Shown here: piece by piece, positions 9,666 to 18,297 of the stretch
Layout of the letters: each line of letters opens with the position of its first letter
Numbering within the stretch: the stretch's first letter is position 1
Origin: Micavibrio sp.
GTDB lineage: Bacteria; Pseudomonadota; Alphaproteobacteria; Micavibrionales; Micavibrionaceae
NCBI GenBank assembly: GCA_002708415.1
Contig: PANS01000032.1
Span: 1-51,756, forward strand
Direction: 5' to 3'
Length of the DNA stretch: 51,756 nucleotides
Made by a program: the position numbers and the translations under genes
The notes under the pieces: model-generated
Told to the model about the DNA's origin: nothing
Seen by the model: only the letters and a program-made list of their open reading frames with translations
Databases searched by the model: none

Positions 9666-10226
9666 ATGCTTTATATTCAACAATCATTAGCAGAAGACGA
9701 GAAGCTCATTCATGTAGCTAAATTTCATTGGATGTATGATGTTTTGGCGGTAATTAACTTGATTTTCTTTATTGGTCTAGCGGTCGGTGTAATGGTTCTT
9801 GCTCTTATTGTCGAGCCTATGCTTTTTGGTGGGGATAAAGCACAGAATTTAGGCTTTTTCGAGCAGTTAAAGGGCTTGCACCCTGGTGTTCTAATCGTGT
9901 CTTGCTTTGTTTTTTTGATGGGGTTATTGAAGTTTGCTCAGTTAATGATTGTTAAGGCAACAACTGAAATAGCGGTTACAAATAACCGTCTTTCTTATAA
10001 GCGCGGTCTTGTGGCGCGTTATGTTGGTGAGATCAACGTTGATCGTATTGAGGGGGTCAATGTTCTTCAGGGTATTCTTGGTCGTATGTTCGGTTATGGA
10101 CGCGTGATGGTTCGTGGAACAGGTGTGGGAGATATTCTCTTGCCGCCCATTGAGCAACCAATCCGTTTTCGTAAGGCCATTGAGGTTGCCCGTAAGAAAA
10201 ATAAAGACGGTAGTGATGGAAGCTAG
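9666..10226 (+). CDS. PH domain-containing membrane protein (bPH2/DUF304)
   Basis: A 186-residue membrane protein with two hydrophobic segments (about residues 27-50 and 75-95) followed by a bacterial PH-like domain. The diagnostic string is TEIAVTNNRLSYKRGLVARYVGEINVDRIEGVNVLQGILGRMFGYGRVMVRGTG, then PIEQPIRFRKAIE. This YdbS/YdbT-like architecture has no established biochemical function in this context. The start has a strong AGGAGGT upstream and lies 17 bp after pfkA, so it is probably co-transcribed with it. ilvD follows 58 bp later. Confidence 0.88.
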   Translation: MLYIQQSLAEDEKLIHVAKFHWMYDVLAVINLIFFIGLAVGVMVLALIVEPMLFGGDKAQNLGFFEQLKGLHPGVLIVSCFVFLMGLLKFAQLMIVKATTEIAVTNNRLSYKRGLVARYVGEINVDRIEGVNVLQGILGRMFGYGRVMVRGTGVGDILLPPIEQPIRFRKAIEVARKKNKDGSDGS

Positions 10227-10284
10227 CGTAGAAGAAATTCAAATTTTTTCAATTCAATAATCAACTCTAAGGGGTAGGAAGTCT

Positions 10285-12012
10285 ATGTCGACTAAATGGG
10301 ATAAATCAAAATTAGTAAGCCGTTATGTAACGGAAGGACCAGAAAGTGCGCCGCACCGTGCGTATTACTATGCGATGGGCTTAACGGAAGAAGAGATTCA
10401 TCAGCCTCTCGTTGGTGTGGCAACCTGTTGGAACGAGGCGGCGCCTTGTAATATTGCTTTATCGCGTCAGGCTCAGGCCGTCAAAAAAGGTGTGCAGATG
10501 GGCGAAGGCACGCCGCGCGAATTTACAACGATTACGGTGACAGATGGTATTGCTATGGGGCATGAAGGAATGCGTTCTTCATTGGTGTCTCGTGAGGTTA
10601 TTGCTGACTCAGTTGAGCTTACCATGCGCGGCCATTGTTATGATGCCATCGTTGGTTTGGCGGGGTGTGATAAATCGCTGCCAGGGATGATGATGGTCAT
10701 GCTTCGTCTTAATGTGCCGTCAGTTTTTTTGTATGGCGGCACAATCCTTCCTGGCAAGTTTCGCGGTAAAGATGTTGATATTGTTAATGTTTTTGAAGGC
10801 GTTGGTAAACATGCCACGGGTGAGTTTTCAGATGAGGATCTAAAGGAGCTAGAATGCGTCGCTTGCCCTTCTGCGGGCGCGTGTGGTGGGCAGTTTACAG
10901 CCAATACAATGGCTTGTGTGTCTGAAGCAATTGGTTTGGCTTTACCTAATAGTGCGGGAGCGCCAGCGCCCTATGAAAGCCGAGATGAGTATGCGGAAGC
11001 ATCCGGTAAAGCGGTGATGGAGTTGATTAAAAACAACCTTCGTCCACGTGATATTGTGACCCGTAAAAGCTTCGAAAATGCGGCGGCTATTGTGGCGGCG
11101 ACAGGAGGCTCAACCAACGCTGGACTTCACTTACCTGCGATGGCGCATGAGTGCGGTATTGACTTTGATTTGCATGATGTAGCGGAAGTATTTAAGCGCA
11201 CACCATTGCTCGCTAATCTACGTCCGGGCGGCAAATATGTTGCCAAAGATCTCTATGATGTTGGCGGCGTTGGTGTTGTCCTTAAAGAGCTGCTTGATAA
11301 CGGCTTTATCCATGGTGATTGTATGACGGTAACGGGTAAGACGTTGGCTGAAAATCTAGAAGGCGTTACGCTACCTGAAGATCAGGATGTTGTCTTTCCT
11401 GTGTCCAACCCTATTCACCCGACAGGTGGTGTTGTCGGCCTTAAAGGGAACTTGGCACCAAAGGGAGCCATTGTAAAAATTGCGGGTCTTGAGGAGCTTG
11501 TGTTTGAAGGGCCTGCTCGTGTGTTTGACGGTGAGAAAGCTGCTTTTGAGGCCGTTCAAAACCGTGAATATGAAGAAGGCGATGTTCTTGTTATCCGTTA
11601 TGAGGGACCAAAAGGTGGTCCGGGGATGCGTGAAATGCTGTCAACTACGGCTGCTCTTTATGGTCAGGATACTGGCGGTAAAGTTGCGCTTATTACAGAT
11701 GGTCGTTTTTCTGGTGGAACGCGTGGGTTTTGTATTGGTCACGTTTCTCCTGAAGCGCAAGATGGCGGGCCTATTGGTTTGATCGAAAATGGCGATATCA
11801 TTCGCATTGATGCAGAAAGCGGTACAGTTGATGTGAAGCTATCTGATGACGAGCTTGCAGAGCGTAAGAAAAATTGGAAGCCACATGAGCATAATTACCA
11901 ATCCGGTGCGATCTGGAAATATACGCAAACGGTTGGCTCAGCAGAGAAAGGTGCGGTAACGCATCCAGGCGCAAAGGCTGAGACACACACGTTCGTGGAT
12001 TTAGATCTGTAG
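10285..12012 (+). CDS. ilvD: Dihydroxy-acid dehydratase
   Basis: Dehydrates 2,3-dihydroxy-isovalerate and 2,3-dihydroxy-3-methylvalerate to 2-keto acids in valine, isoleucine and leucine biosynthesis; it is an iron-sulfur enzyme. The 575 residues match the IlvD/Edd family. The visible motifs are [40 protein letters not shown] (cluster-ligand cysteines), [28 protein letters not shown] and [31 protein letters not shown] lies about 10 nt before the ATG. It converges on the sulfotransferase gene with a 20-bp gap. Confidence 0.97.
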   Translation: MSTKWDKSKLVSRYVTEGPESAPHRAYYYAMGLTEEEIHQPLVGVATCWNEAAPCNIALSRQAQAVKKGVQMGEGTPREFTTITVTDGIAMGHEGMRSSLVSREVIADSVELTMRGHCYDAIVGLAGCDKSLPGMMMVMLRLNVPSVFLYGGTILPGKFRGKDVDIVNVFEGVGKHATGEFSDEDLKELECVACPSAGACGGQFTANTMACVSEAIGLALPNSAGAPAPYESRDEYAEASGKAVMELIKNNLRPRDIVTRKSFENAAAIVAATGGSTNAGLHLPAMAHECGIDFDLHDVAEVFKRTPLLANLRPGGKYVAKDLYDVGGVGVVLKELLDNGFIHGDCMTVTGKTLAENLEGVTLPEDQDVVFPVSNPIHPTGGVVGLKGNLAPKGAIVKIAGLEELVFEGPARVFDGEKAAFEAVQNREYEEGDVLVIRYEGPKGGPGMREMLSTTAALYGQDTGGKVALITDGRFSGGTRGFCIGHVSPEAQDGGPIGLIENGDIIRIDAESGTVDVKLSDDELAERKKNWKPHEHNYQSGAIWKYTQTVGSAEKGAVTHPGAKAETHTFVDLDL

Positions 12013-12032
12013 ATAAAAAGGAGGCGCTAATT

Positions 12033-12764
12033 TTAACGCTCGCCGATTACTTTCATGGCCTCGTCGTAGTTTTCGATGAGGTCATCATAGTTTCTGGTGG
12101 AGGTTTTTTCTATAGGACTGTCTCCTGCTACGGCAGATAAACCTAGAAAATTATAGATTTTGACGAGTTCTTTGCCTGTATTATGCTCTAAATCGTTATA
12201 ATTGACGGTTAAAACATGTTTTTTTATCGTTTTTGTCAGTATTTTAAGCCAAAAATCGAAAAAACGATGCTTTTTTGCTATTTTTTTAGTAAAAATAGGG
12301 TTTATCGTCACTTTTTCTTCTGTTTTTGGAGTTTTTTCTTCGTATTCTTCGGATAATTTGTGAAAACTGCCTGTTTTTTCTGCTATGGCATAGGAAAGCA
12401 CACGATCTTTCAAGCTTCTCTTGAGGTAGATAACGGGAATTTTGTGCTTTTTGATATAAAGCAGAATTTCTAGATGCTTAATTAACGGCCAAGCCATGAG
12501 CTTAAAAGCCGAATGTTTATCATTATGGTAGCTGAGGGCATAATCTAGGTATTTCCATGTTGCCCATGGTCGAAAAGATTTTTCATCCATACGGTATCGG
12601 AAAAACTTATGCGGGTCGTGACGGCGCAATTCTTTGTATTTATCTGGTACATCATAGGGAAGAAAAAGCTCGCCATGAACGATGATATCGGGGTGGCTAT
12701 CAAGTAATGTGCCAAGCCATGTAGATCCAGTGCGCGGAGTTGTGAGGATAATAAAGTTTTTCAT
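12033..12764 (-). CDS. Sulfotransferase family protein
   Basis: A probable PAPS-dependent sulfotransferase of 243 residues. The N-terminal MKNFIILTTPRTGSTWLGTLLDSHPDIIVHGE is a typical 5'-phosphosulfate-binding P-loop (TTPRTGSTWL) followed by the 'SHPdi..hGE' segment; a second PAPS-contact region is recognisable at PVIYLKRSLKDRVLSYAIA. The substrate cannot be told from sequence. The coding DNA is visibly richer in A/T and poly-T/poly-A runs than the flanking ilvD and transpeptidase genes, which could mean relaxed selection or acquisition. It is a single gene with no other sulfation genes nearby. Confidence 0.85.
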   Translation of the reverse strand: MKNFIILTTPRTGSTWLGTLLDSHPDIIVHGELFLPYDVPDKYKELRRHDPHKFFRYRMDEKSFRPWATWKYLDYALSYHNDKHSAFKLMAWPLIKHLEILLYIKKHKIPVIYLKRSLKDRVLSYAIAEKTGSFHKLSEEYEEKTPKTEEKVTINPIFTKKIAKKHRFFDFWLKILTKTIKKHVLTVNYNDLEHNTGKELVKIYNFLGLSAVAGDSPIEKTSTRNYDDLIENYDEAMKVIGER

Positions 12765-12845
12765 GCGTTTTTTTGTAATCTTTCTGCCTGAAAGACTATA
12801 GTATATTCGAAATCCTTTAAACCTGTTTTGGTGGTAAATAGCTTT

Positions 12846-14792
12846 ATGCGTCTTTGGTATGTAAGAATTGGTTTTGTTATGGTCTCGGTGTTATTGCTAG
12901 GGACAGCTATTCCTGCGGCGGATGTGTATGCGCAAGCGGCAGGAGCTGTGGCCAATGGCGTGCCAGAAGAGCTTAGCTTGGAAGTGGGAAGTGAGGCCGC
13001 TCCAGAAGGTGCTGTAGAGCAACCTGTTGAGATGAATGAGATTGCTAAAATTCTTGAAGAGGGGCGTTTTAATGATGTTTCTTTCAAGGATGTTGAGGCG
13101 TTAAAGACGTTCTACGAAGAACGAAAGTACAAGACGGCGTGGGTCAATAACTCTTTGTTTGCGCAATTAACGCCCTCTCAAAAACAGACAGAAGCTATAA
13201 TAAAAGTGCTTGAGGAGGCATGGAAGCATGGTCTGAACCCATCGAGCTATAATATTGCGGCGATAAAGGAGTTATTAGGTAGTAATACGCTTCCTTTTTC
13301 AAAATCTAATGCACCTATTCTTGATGTTTTGATTAGCGATTCTCTTGTACGTTACGTGCAAGATATAACGGGTATGCGTGTTGCGGCTAAAGATCTTAGT
13401 TTGAGTTCTCGCTATTGGCGCGAGCCTATGGAGGGCGTTTCTATCTTGCGGCAGGTAAAAAGCGCGGGTGATGTAGTATCTGCTCTTGCAAGTTTTTCGC
13501 CACAAGGGGCGCTATATCGTGCAATGCAGTTAGAGCTTGAAAGGCTTTACCGTACGCCAGTTACAGCAGAAGAAACACTCGTTAAATTTAGCGGTATCTT
13601 ACGTCCAGGAAGTTCTAAAGAAGGAGTCTTGGCTTTGCGTAAGCGTATGGGATTTGAGGCTGACAGTACTGTATCAGCTCATTTTGTTTATGATGATGCG
13701 CTGGCGCAAAGTGTTATGGCATTTCAGCGTGCGCACGGTTTAAAACCTGATGGTATTATTGGTAATCAAACATTGTCGGTGATGAACAAAACAAGAGACG
13801 ATCGTATCAATCAGGTGTTGGTTAATATGGAGCGTCTTCGTTGGCTTGATCAGGAAAAACCTGACCGTTATGTGGTTGTAAATGTTCCTGCAGCAAGGTT
13901 ATGGGCGATTGAAGAGGGTAAAATTGCTTTTGATATGAAGGTGATTGTTGGCCGTTATAAACGCCAGACGAATATCTTTAATACTGAAATAACAGGCGTT
14001 CGTTTTAATCCGACGTGGACGGTTCCCCCAACAATTAAAGAAGAAGATTTTTTGCCAGAGTTACAAAACGACCCAATGTACCTTGCTAATAGAGGGATTG
14101 AGGTGATGCATAGCGGTGGGACGGTCGATCCGACGATGGTTGATTGGACGGCAGTAAGTTACAACGACCTGCATGGTATTCAGATGGTTCAGCAGCCAGG
14201 GCGCAGTAATCCACTCGGTAGAGTTCGGGTATTGATGTCGAACCCTTATAATATTTATCTACATGATACGAATAAGCGTAGTTACTTTGATCGTTCTAAT
14301 CGGGCGTTAAGTTCGGGCTGTGTTCGTATGGAAGATGCAGAAAAGCTCGCCTTCTTTGTTATGAAGAATAACGAGGGGTGGAGCGAAGATAAAATGAATA
14401 GAATTTTGGTGAGCGGTAAAAAAACGGATATTTTCGCCGATGTTACGGTGCCAGTTTATCTTCTTTATCAAACAATATGGTTTGGGGATAACGGTCAGCT
14501 TGTTTATGGCCATGATATTTATGATCGCGATATTGTTTTGCGCCGTGCCTTACATGATATTGATGGTGTTGGATATCCAGAGGTAATGAGTGTTTCAGCG
14601 CCCTCTATTCCTAAGGTGCCAAAGCGTATATATGCAGCCAAAAGGGTTGTTAAGGCACAGAAAAAAAAGGAAAAAATCCAATCAGAAAGCGCTCCAAATG
14701 CAGCGAAAAGAGGGAGTTTGGTCATTTCTGGCGGGAATAAATTTAAGTCTAAACGTAAGGATGGTATTGATTTGTTAACTTTTAACGAGTAG
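12846..14792 (+). CDS. L,D-transpeptidase (YcbB-like, YkuD domain)
   Basis: An exported peptidoglycan cross-linking enzyme of the YcbB type. I place the start at the ATG at 12846 rather than the TTG at 12828, because it opens directly into a signal peptide (MRLWYVRIGFVMVSVLLLGTAIPA, likely cleaved after VYA). In order: an N-terminal scaffold, a peptidoglycan-binding_1 domain (LRKRMGF...VMAFQRAHGLKPDGIIGNQTL) and the YkuD catalytic domain. Its signature HDTN (about residue 473) and RALSSGCVRM (catalytic Cys about 492) are intact. A basic tail follows. The length of about 648 aa is normal for the type. A Tat-exported M15-like protein follows 118 bp later, suggesting a cell-wall pair. Confidence 0.93.
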   Translation: MRLWYVRIGFVMVSVLLLGTAIPAADVYAQAAGAVANGVPEELSLEVGSEAAPEGAVEQPVEMNEIAKILEEGRFNDVSFKDVEALKTFYEERKYKTAWVNNSLFAQLTPSQKQTEAIIKVLEEAWKHGLNPSSYNIAAIKELLGSNTLPFSKSNAPILDVLISDSLVRYVQDITGMRVAAKDLSLSSRYWREPMEGVSILRQVKSAGDVVSALASFSPQGALYRAMQLELERLYRTPVTAEETLVKFSGILRPGSSKEGVLALRKRMGFEADSTVSAHFVYDDALAQSVMAFQRAHGLKPDGIIGNQTLSVMNKTRDDRINQVLVNMERLRWLDQEKPDRYVVVNVPAARLWAIEEGKIAFDMKVIVGRYKRQTNIFNTEITGVRFNPTWTVPPTIKEEDFLPELQNDPMYLANRGIEVMHSGGTVDPTMVDWTAVSYNDLHGIQMVQQPGRSNPLGRVRVLMSNPYNIYLHDTNKRSYFDRSNRALSSGCVRMEDAEKLAFFVMKNNEGWSEDKMNRILVSGKKTDIFADVTVPVYLLYQTIWFGDNGQLVYGHDIYDRDIVLRRALHDIDGVGYPEVMSVSAPSIPKVPKRIYAAKRVVKAQKKKEKIQSESAPNAAKRGSLVISGGNKFKSKRKDGIDLLTFNE

Positions 14793-14910
14793 GCTTAGAG
14801 GATACGGGGATTATTTTCTTGATAAACCCTTTACTCAGAGTTCTTTTACGGATAGAAAATCCTACAAATCATAAAAAAATAAGTATATAAGAAGTGACCA
14901 CAATATAGGT

Positions 14911-15489
14911 ATGTCTATGATAGATAAAACAATTGATCGTCGTTCATTTTTAAGTATTGGTGCTGCTACATTGGGGGGAGTTATTATTCCTGCTGTGGCA
15001 TCTCCTGCATTGGCCGTTCCTCTTCCGCAGAGAAAAGGCGGCACACGTCGTTTGGCCTTTCGTAATGCGCATACTGGTGAAAGCTTTAACGGTGTATATC
15101 GTGTTGGTGATAAATATCTTCCAGATGCTTTTGATCAGATCAATCACGTTTTGCGCGATCACCGCAGCAATACGCAATACCCAATGGATCCGCGTGTTCT
15201 TGATATTATTTTTCAAGTAAGGCAGTTGACGGGGCGTAATGAGCCTTTAGAAGTTCTTTCTGGTTACCGTTCGCCAAAGACAAATAGAAAACTTCGTAAA
15301 GCGTCGAGTGGCGTTGCAAAGAAGTCTCTTCACATGAAGGGGCAGGCGATTGACTTCCATATGGAGGGTTATTCAACGGCACGCCTTCGTGATTTAGCTA
15401 AATCTTTACGTGCTGGTGGTGTGGGTTATTATTCGCGCAGCGACTTTGTTCATGTTGATTCTGGTGATGTTCGTAGCTGGGGAAGTTAA
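14911..15489 (+). CDS. Tat-exported DUF882/YcbK-like M15 peptidase family protein
   Basis: A periplasmic protein of the DUF882 (YcbK/MepK-like) family, related to D-Ala-D-Ala carboxypeptidases; E. coli MepK cleaves L,D-cross-links in murein. The N-terminus has a twin-arginine motif, DRRSFLSIG, followed by a hydrophobic stretch and cleavage near ALA. The zinc ligands of the fold are present: SLHMKGQAIDFHM (SxHxxGxAxD) and FVHVDSG. FRNAHTGESFNGVY and VLSGYRSPKTNRKLR are family hallmarks. The length is 192 aa. It lies downstream of an L,D-transpeptidase, so the two may make and cut 3-3 cross-links respectively (inference). Confidence 0.9.
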   Translation: MSMIDKTIDRRSFLSIGAATLGGVIIPAVASPALAVPLPQRKGGTRRLAFRNAHTGESFNGVYRVGDKYLPDAFDQINHVLRDHRSNTQYPMDPRVLDIIFQVRQLTGRNEPLEVLSGYRSPKTNRKLRKASSGVAKKSLHMKGQAIDFHMEGYSTARLRDLAKSLRAGGVGYYSRSDFVHVDSGDVRSWGS

Positions 15490-15520
15490 GCGCTTTATTA
15501 TTTAAAAGAATTTATCTAAG

Positions 15521-15549
15521 ATGCCTTCAAGTTTTTGAGGGCATTTTTT
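15521..15549 (+). terminator. Intrinsic terminator abutting folK, containing its Shine-Dalgarno sequence
   Basis: A 10-bp stem (15521-15530 with 15535-15544; one G-T pair), a 4-nt loop and six T residues form a classic rho-independent terminator for the DUF882 gene. The folK ATG begins at 15550, immediately after the T run. The only good Shine-Dalgarno sequence for folK, GAGGG at 15537-15541, is in the 3' arm of the stem, 8 nt from the ATG. Confidence 0.85.
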
Positions 15550-16056
15550 ATGATCTATATTGCGCTTGGCGCTAATCTTCCTAGCCAATTTGGTGCGCCT
15601 GCGCAGACGTTATCGCGCGCGGTTGAGGTTTTGGTGGCGCGTGGTGTTAAGGTAATTCAGCGTTCTTCTGTCTGGCTTACGGCGCCTGTTCCTTTTGATC
15701 CAGATGTTCCTGATTATCACAACGCGGTTATTGCCGTGGAAACGGATTTATCCGCGGATGATTTGCTGGGATTGATGCTTGATATTGAGGCTGAGTTTGG
15801 TCGTGTGCGGAGTTATAAAAACGCGCCAAGGCTTCTGGATTTAGATTTAATAGCTTACCACGATGAGGTTATGAAAGATGGTGAGCGCCTTATTGTTCCG
15901 CATCCTAGAATGCATGAAAGATCATTTGTTATCAGCCCATTACAGGAGTTATCTGGTAAATGGACTCATCCAATTTTAGGTCAAAATATATCAGTATTGA
16001 TCCAAAAGTTGCCAGTAAATCAAGAAGCTAAAATCTTGGAAGGGGTATCTCTATGA
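15550..16056 (+). CDS. folK: 2-amino-4-hydroxy-6-hydroxymethyldihydropteridine pyrophosphokinase
   Basis: HPPK transfers pyrophosphate from ATP to the pterin alcohol in folate synthesis. I choose the ATG at 15550 (168 aa): MIYIALGANLP is the usual N-terminus, whereas the track's TTG start at 15535 falls inside a terminator stem. The pterin/ATP signature NAPRLLDLDLIAY is complete, preceded by the ExxFGRVRSYKN segment, and followed by LIVPHPRMHERSFVISPLQEL. It overlaps folP by 4 nt (ATGA), so translation is coupled. Expression may depend on read-through or unfolding of the hairpin directly upstream. Confidence 0.93.
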   Translation: MIYIALGANLPSQFGAPAQTLSRAVEVLVARGVKVIQRSSVWLTAPVPFDPDVPDYHNAVIAVETDLSADDLLGLMLDIEAEFGRVRSYKNAPRLLDLDLIAYHDEVMKDGERLIVPHPRMHERSFVISPLQELSGKWTHPILGQNISVLIQKLPVNQEAKILEGVSL

Positions 16057-16880
16057 TTGATTTCTGCTCGTTAATTTCTAGGCGCCCTTTATTGATGGGC
16101 GTGGTGAATGTGACGCCCGATAGTTTTTCAGATGGTGGAGAGTTTCTCGATTCTGAAGCTGCAATTTCACACGCTTTAAAGTTGATGGAAGAGGGAGTAG
16201 ATATTCTCGATATTGGTGGAGAATCAACGCGTCCGGGAGCGGAAGCTGTGACGATAGAGGAAGAACAGCGCCGTGTTTTGCCTGTTATTGAAGGTATTCG
16301 CGTCTCGGGTTGTAAAACACCAATTTCCATTGATACGCGCCATTCTGACACGATGCGTAAAGCGCTTCAATATGGTGCAGATATTGTTAATGATATTAGT
16401 GCTTTAGTGCATGATAATGAGTCTTTGCATGTGGTTTCTAAGGCGCAAATACCTGTCATATTGATGCATATGCAGGGCTCTCCTGAAACCATGCAAAATA
16501 GTCCTGAATATGATGACGTGGTTGAGGCGGTTTATGCTTTTTTAGAAGAGCGTATTGAGCGTTGTACACAGGCTGGAATTGATCAAAAGAAGATCATTGT
16601 TGATCCAGGTATCGGTTTTGGTAAAACTTTAGAAGATAATCTTAAGCTTTTAAAAAATATTGATAAATTTCATAAATTAAAATGTCCAGTTCTGTTGGGT
16701 GCGTCACGAAAGAGCTTCATTGAAAAAATTTGCCCACATACTTATCCACAGGATCGATTGCCCGGTTCTATTGCGGCGATGCTCTCAGCTTATCAAAAAG
16801 GTGTGCAGATTTTCCGTGTGCATGATGTAGCGGAGTCTCGTCAGGCGCTCGGTGTTTTTTCTGCTATCGAGCGTGCGTAG
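16053..16880 (+). CDS. folP: Dihydropteroate synthase
   Basis: Condenses the HPPK product with p-aminobenzoate to 7,8-dihydropteroate; it is the sulfonamide target. The 275 residues fit the family. The two signatures are present: MGVVNVTPDSFSDGGEF and DILDIGGESTRPGA. ISIDTRHSDTMRKAL, VNDISAL, ILMHMQGSPETMQ, DPGIGFGKTLEDNLKLL, LLGASRKSFI and the terminal FRVHDVAES loop complete the TIM-barrel substrate sites. The start overlaps folK by 4 nt. Its last 17 nt overlap the convergent unknown gene at 16864. Confidence 0.97.
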   Translation: MIDFCSLISRRPLLMGVVNVTPDSFSDGGEFLDSEAAISHALKLMEEGVDILDIGGESTRPGAEAVTIEEEQRRVLPVIEGIRVSGCKTPISIDTRHSDTMRKALQYGADIVNDISALVHDNESLHVVSKAQIPVILMHMQGSPETMQNSPEYDDVVEAVYAFLEERIERCTQAGIDQKKIIVDPGIGFGKTLEDNLKLLKNIDKFHKLKCPVLLGASRKSFIEKICPHTYPQDRLPGSIAAMLSAYQKGVQIFRVHDVAESRQALGVFSAIERA

Positions 16881-17457
16881 GAACGAAGAGGCTCTTTGAT
16901 GCTTGATGGGAAAATTGAGCATCCCAGTTTACACTTGTACTTTCTGAAACAGAAACAATTAAGTCATTACCTGAGGAAACATAATCAAGAAGTCTTGTGT
17001 GTCTGCGTATAGTATTAGATTCAGGCCAGACGACGCTTAGCTCGGCAAGGGCGAATGTTTTAGCCGCACCGAGTGCAATTTCATTAAAGATAGGGGTTAT
17101 ATAGCCTTTTAAGGGGTTGTTTTCTTGCTTCCCTTCGATTGCTTGAATTTGTAATCTTTTAGGATGTTTTTCTGGTAGGCTATACAAGCAAAGGCCGGCA
17201 AGAGTTTCTCCTGCATAAGCGGCGATGACAAACTTATTGGTTATGTTTTGTAATCTATCCAGATAAGTTCCCCAGTGAAACCCGTCCCTATTAGCAGCCC
17301 ATTGTTTTGAGAAATCTTGTCGAATTTCTTCATCTGGTGTAAGGGCTAATCGAAGTACCAAGTCTGGTGTTTCTAAGAGATCACGAAGCTCTTCGCTTGT
17401 TTTTTCTACCAGCGCGAGAAGCTTTTTTGCATCAATATATGGAAGTTCTTCAGGCAT
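16864..17457 (-). CDS. Hypothetical protein (possible degenerate GNAT fold)
   Basis: Not recognised. This 197-residue soluble protein has an N-terminal helical part rich in Leu/Glu (KLLALVEKTSEELRDLLETPDLVLRLALTPDEE). A middle section, FVIAAYAGETLAGLCLYSLPEKHPKRLQIQAIEG, is suggestive of the beta strands of a GNAT acetyltransferase, but no clear acetyl-CoA loop (RxxGxG/A) is visible. It has no signal peptide or membrane segment. It converges on folP with a 17-bp overlap and is separated by 57 bp from nadX, which reads in the same direction. Confidence 0.6.
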   Translation of the reverse strand: MPEELPYIDAKKLLALVEKTSEELRDLLETPDLVLRLALTPDEEIRQDFSKQWAANRDGFHWGTYLDRLQNITNKFVIAAYAGETLAGLCLYSLPEKHPKRLQIQAIEGKQENNPLKGYITPIFNEIALGAAKTFALAELSVVWPESNTIRRHTRLLDYVSSGNDLIVSVSESTSVNWDAQFSHQASKSLFVPTHAR

Positions 17458-17514
17458 TGCCGTTTACATAATGAGAAAAATATTTTTTGTCAACATGTTA
17501 AGTGCGTCAATTAT

Positions 17515-18297
17515 TTAAACTATTTGAACTTTTCCGACCTGTTTTTTTAAGAACGCAACAATTGAGTATCCGGCGAGTTGCGAACTTTTTGGATTACTCG
17601 GATCGGGGAGGTTTAAAACCTCTGATGTAATGGTGCTTGTGCCGCCTTTAACGGTAATTTTATGTACGTTACCTTTGATGTCAGGATCGGCCCATACCTC
17701 AACGCTTGTGTTTTCTGCTCCAATCCCTGCTAGGCTTAGGGTTGCGGCGACATTGACATTGGCAGGGAAGGCCTTTGCGGCATCAAAGGCGTTTCCTTTG
17801 AAGATCAATTTCGGTTCAGTTAAGCCCTCTAAATCAATGTTGTTTTCGGTGATATAGGGCGCGCCAGCTAATCCCTTGGGTGGCTTGGTTGTGGCGATGG
17901 TTGCGCTGTCTATATTTGTACAATTTAGCGCGGCAACGGCGTCTAAGCCAGATAGAGCGCCAGAAGGGATAAGAACACGACCATTTGATTTTTGTGCTTT
18001 TTCGTAAAGATCGGGATAGAGGAGCATTGCGCAGGCACTAATCATAATAAGGGTTTTACCTTTGTCGAGAACGACATCGGCGAGTTCTGGAACGATCTTT
18101 GGCGGCAGGCATTCAACAACCCAATCGCATTTTTCGGCGAGGTCATCAAAGCTCATATTCGGTGCATGGACATTTGGGTTGGTAATGTCGGAAATTCCAA
18201 TAAAATCAAATCCTTCTATGCCTTTTTGAAGGGCATCTATAACGATTGACCCGAGCGCGCCACAGCCTGCGACACCTATTTTGATGCTGTTTGTCAT
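17515..18297 (-). CDS. nadX: L-aspartate dehydrogenase
   Basis: NAD(P)-dependent oxidation of L-aspartate to iminoaspartate, which can feed quinolinate/NAD synthesis; the reverse direction makes aspartate. The 260 residues have a Rossmann start, IKIGVAGCGALGSIVIDAL, and the family marks VVECLPP, LIPSGALSGLDAVAAL, ATTKPPKGL, AFPANVNVAATLSLAG and a terminal NPKSSQLAGYSIVAFLK. The start overlaps the upstream Ldh-family gene by 4 nt (ATGA), so the two are translationally coupled. No nadB, nadA or nadC lies in the window. The family call is firm; the physiological direction is not decided. Confidence 0.88.
   Translation of the reverse strand: MTNSIKIGVAGCGALGSIVIDALQKGIEGFDFIGISDITNPNVHAPNMSFDDLAEKCDWVVECLPPKIVPELADVVLDKGKTLIMISACAMLLYPDLYEKAQKSNGRVLIPSGALSGLDAVAALNCTNIDSATIATTKPPKGLAGAPYITENNIDLEGLTEPKLIFKGNAFDAAKAFPANVNVAATLSLAGIGAENTSVEVWADPDIKGNVHKITVKGGTSTITSEVLNLPDPSNPKSSQLAGYSIVAFLKKQVGKVQIV

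Noticed and set aside
15535-15549. TTG start for folK given by the ORF track
   Set aside because: It lies inside the 3' arm of a terminator stem, and the family N-terminus begins at MIYIALGAN from the ATG at 15550.
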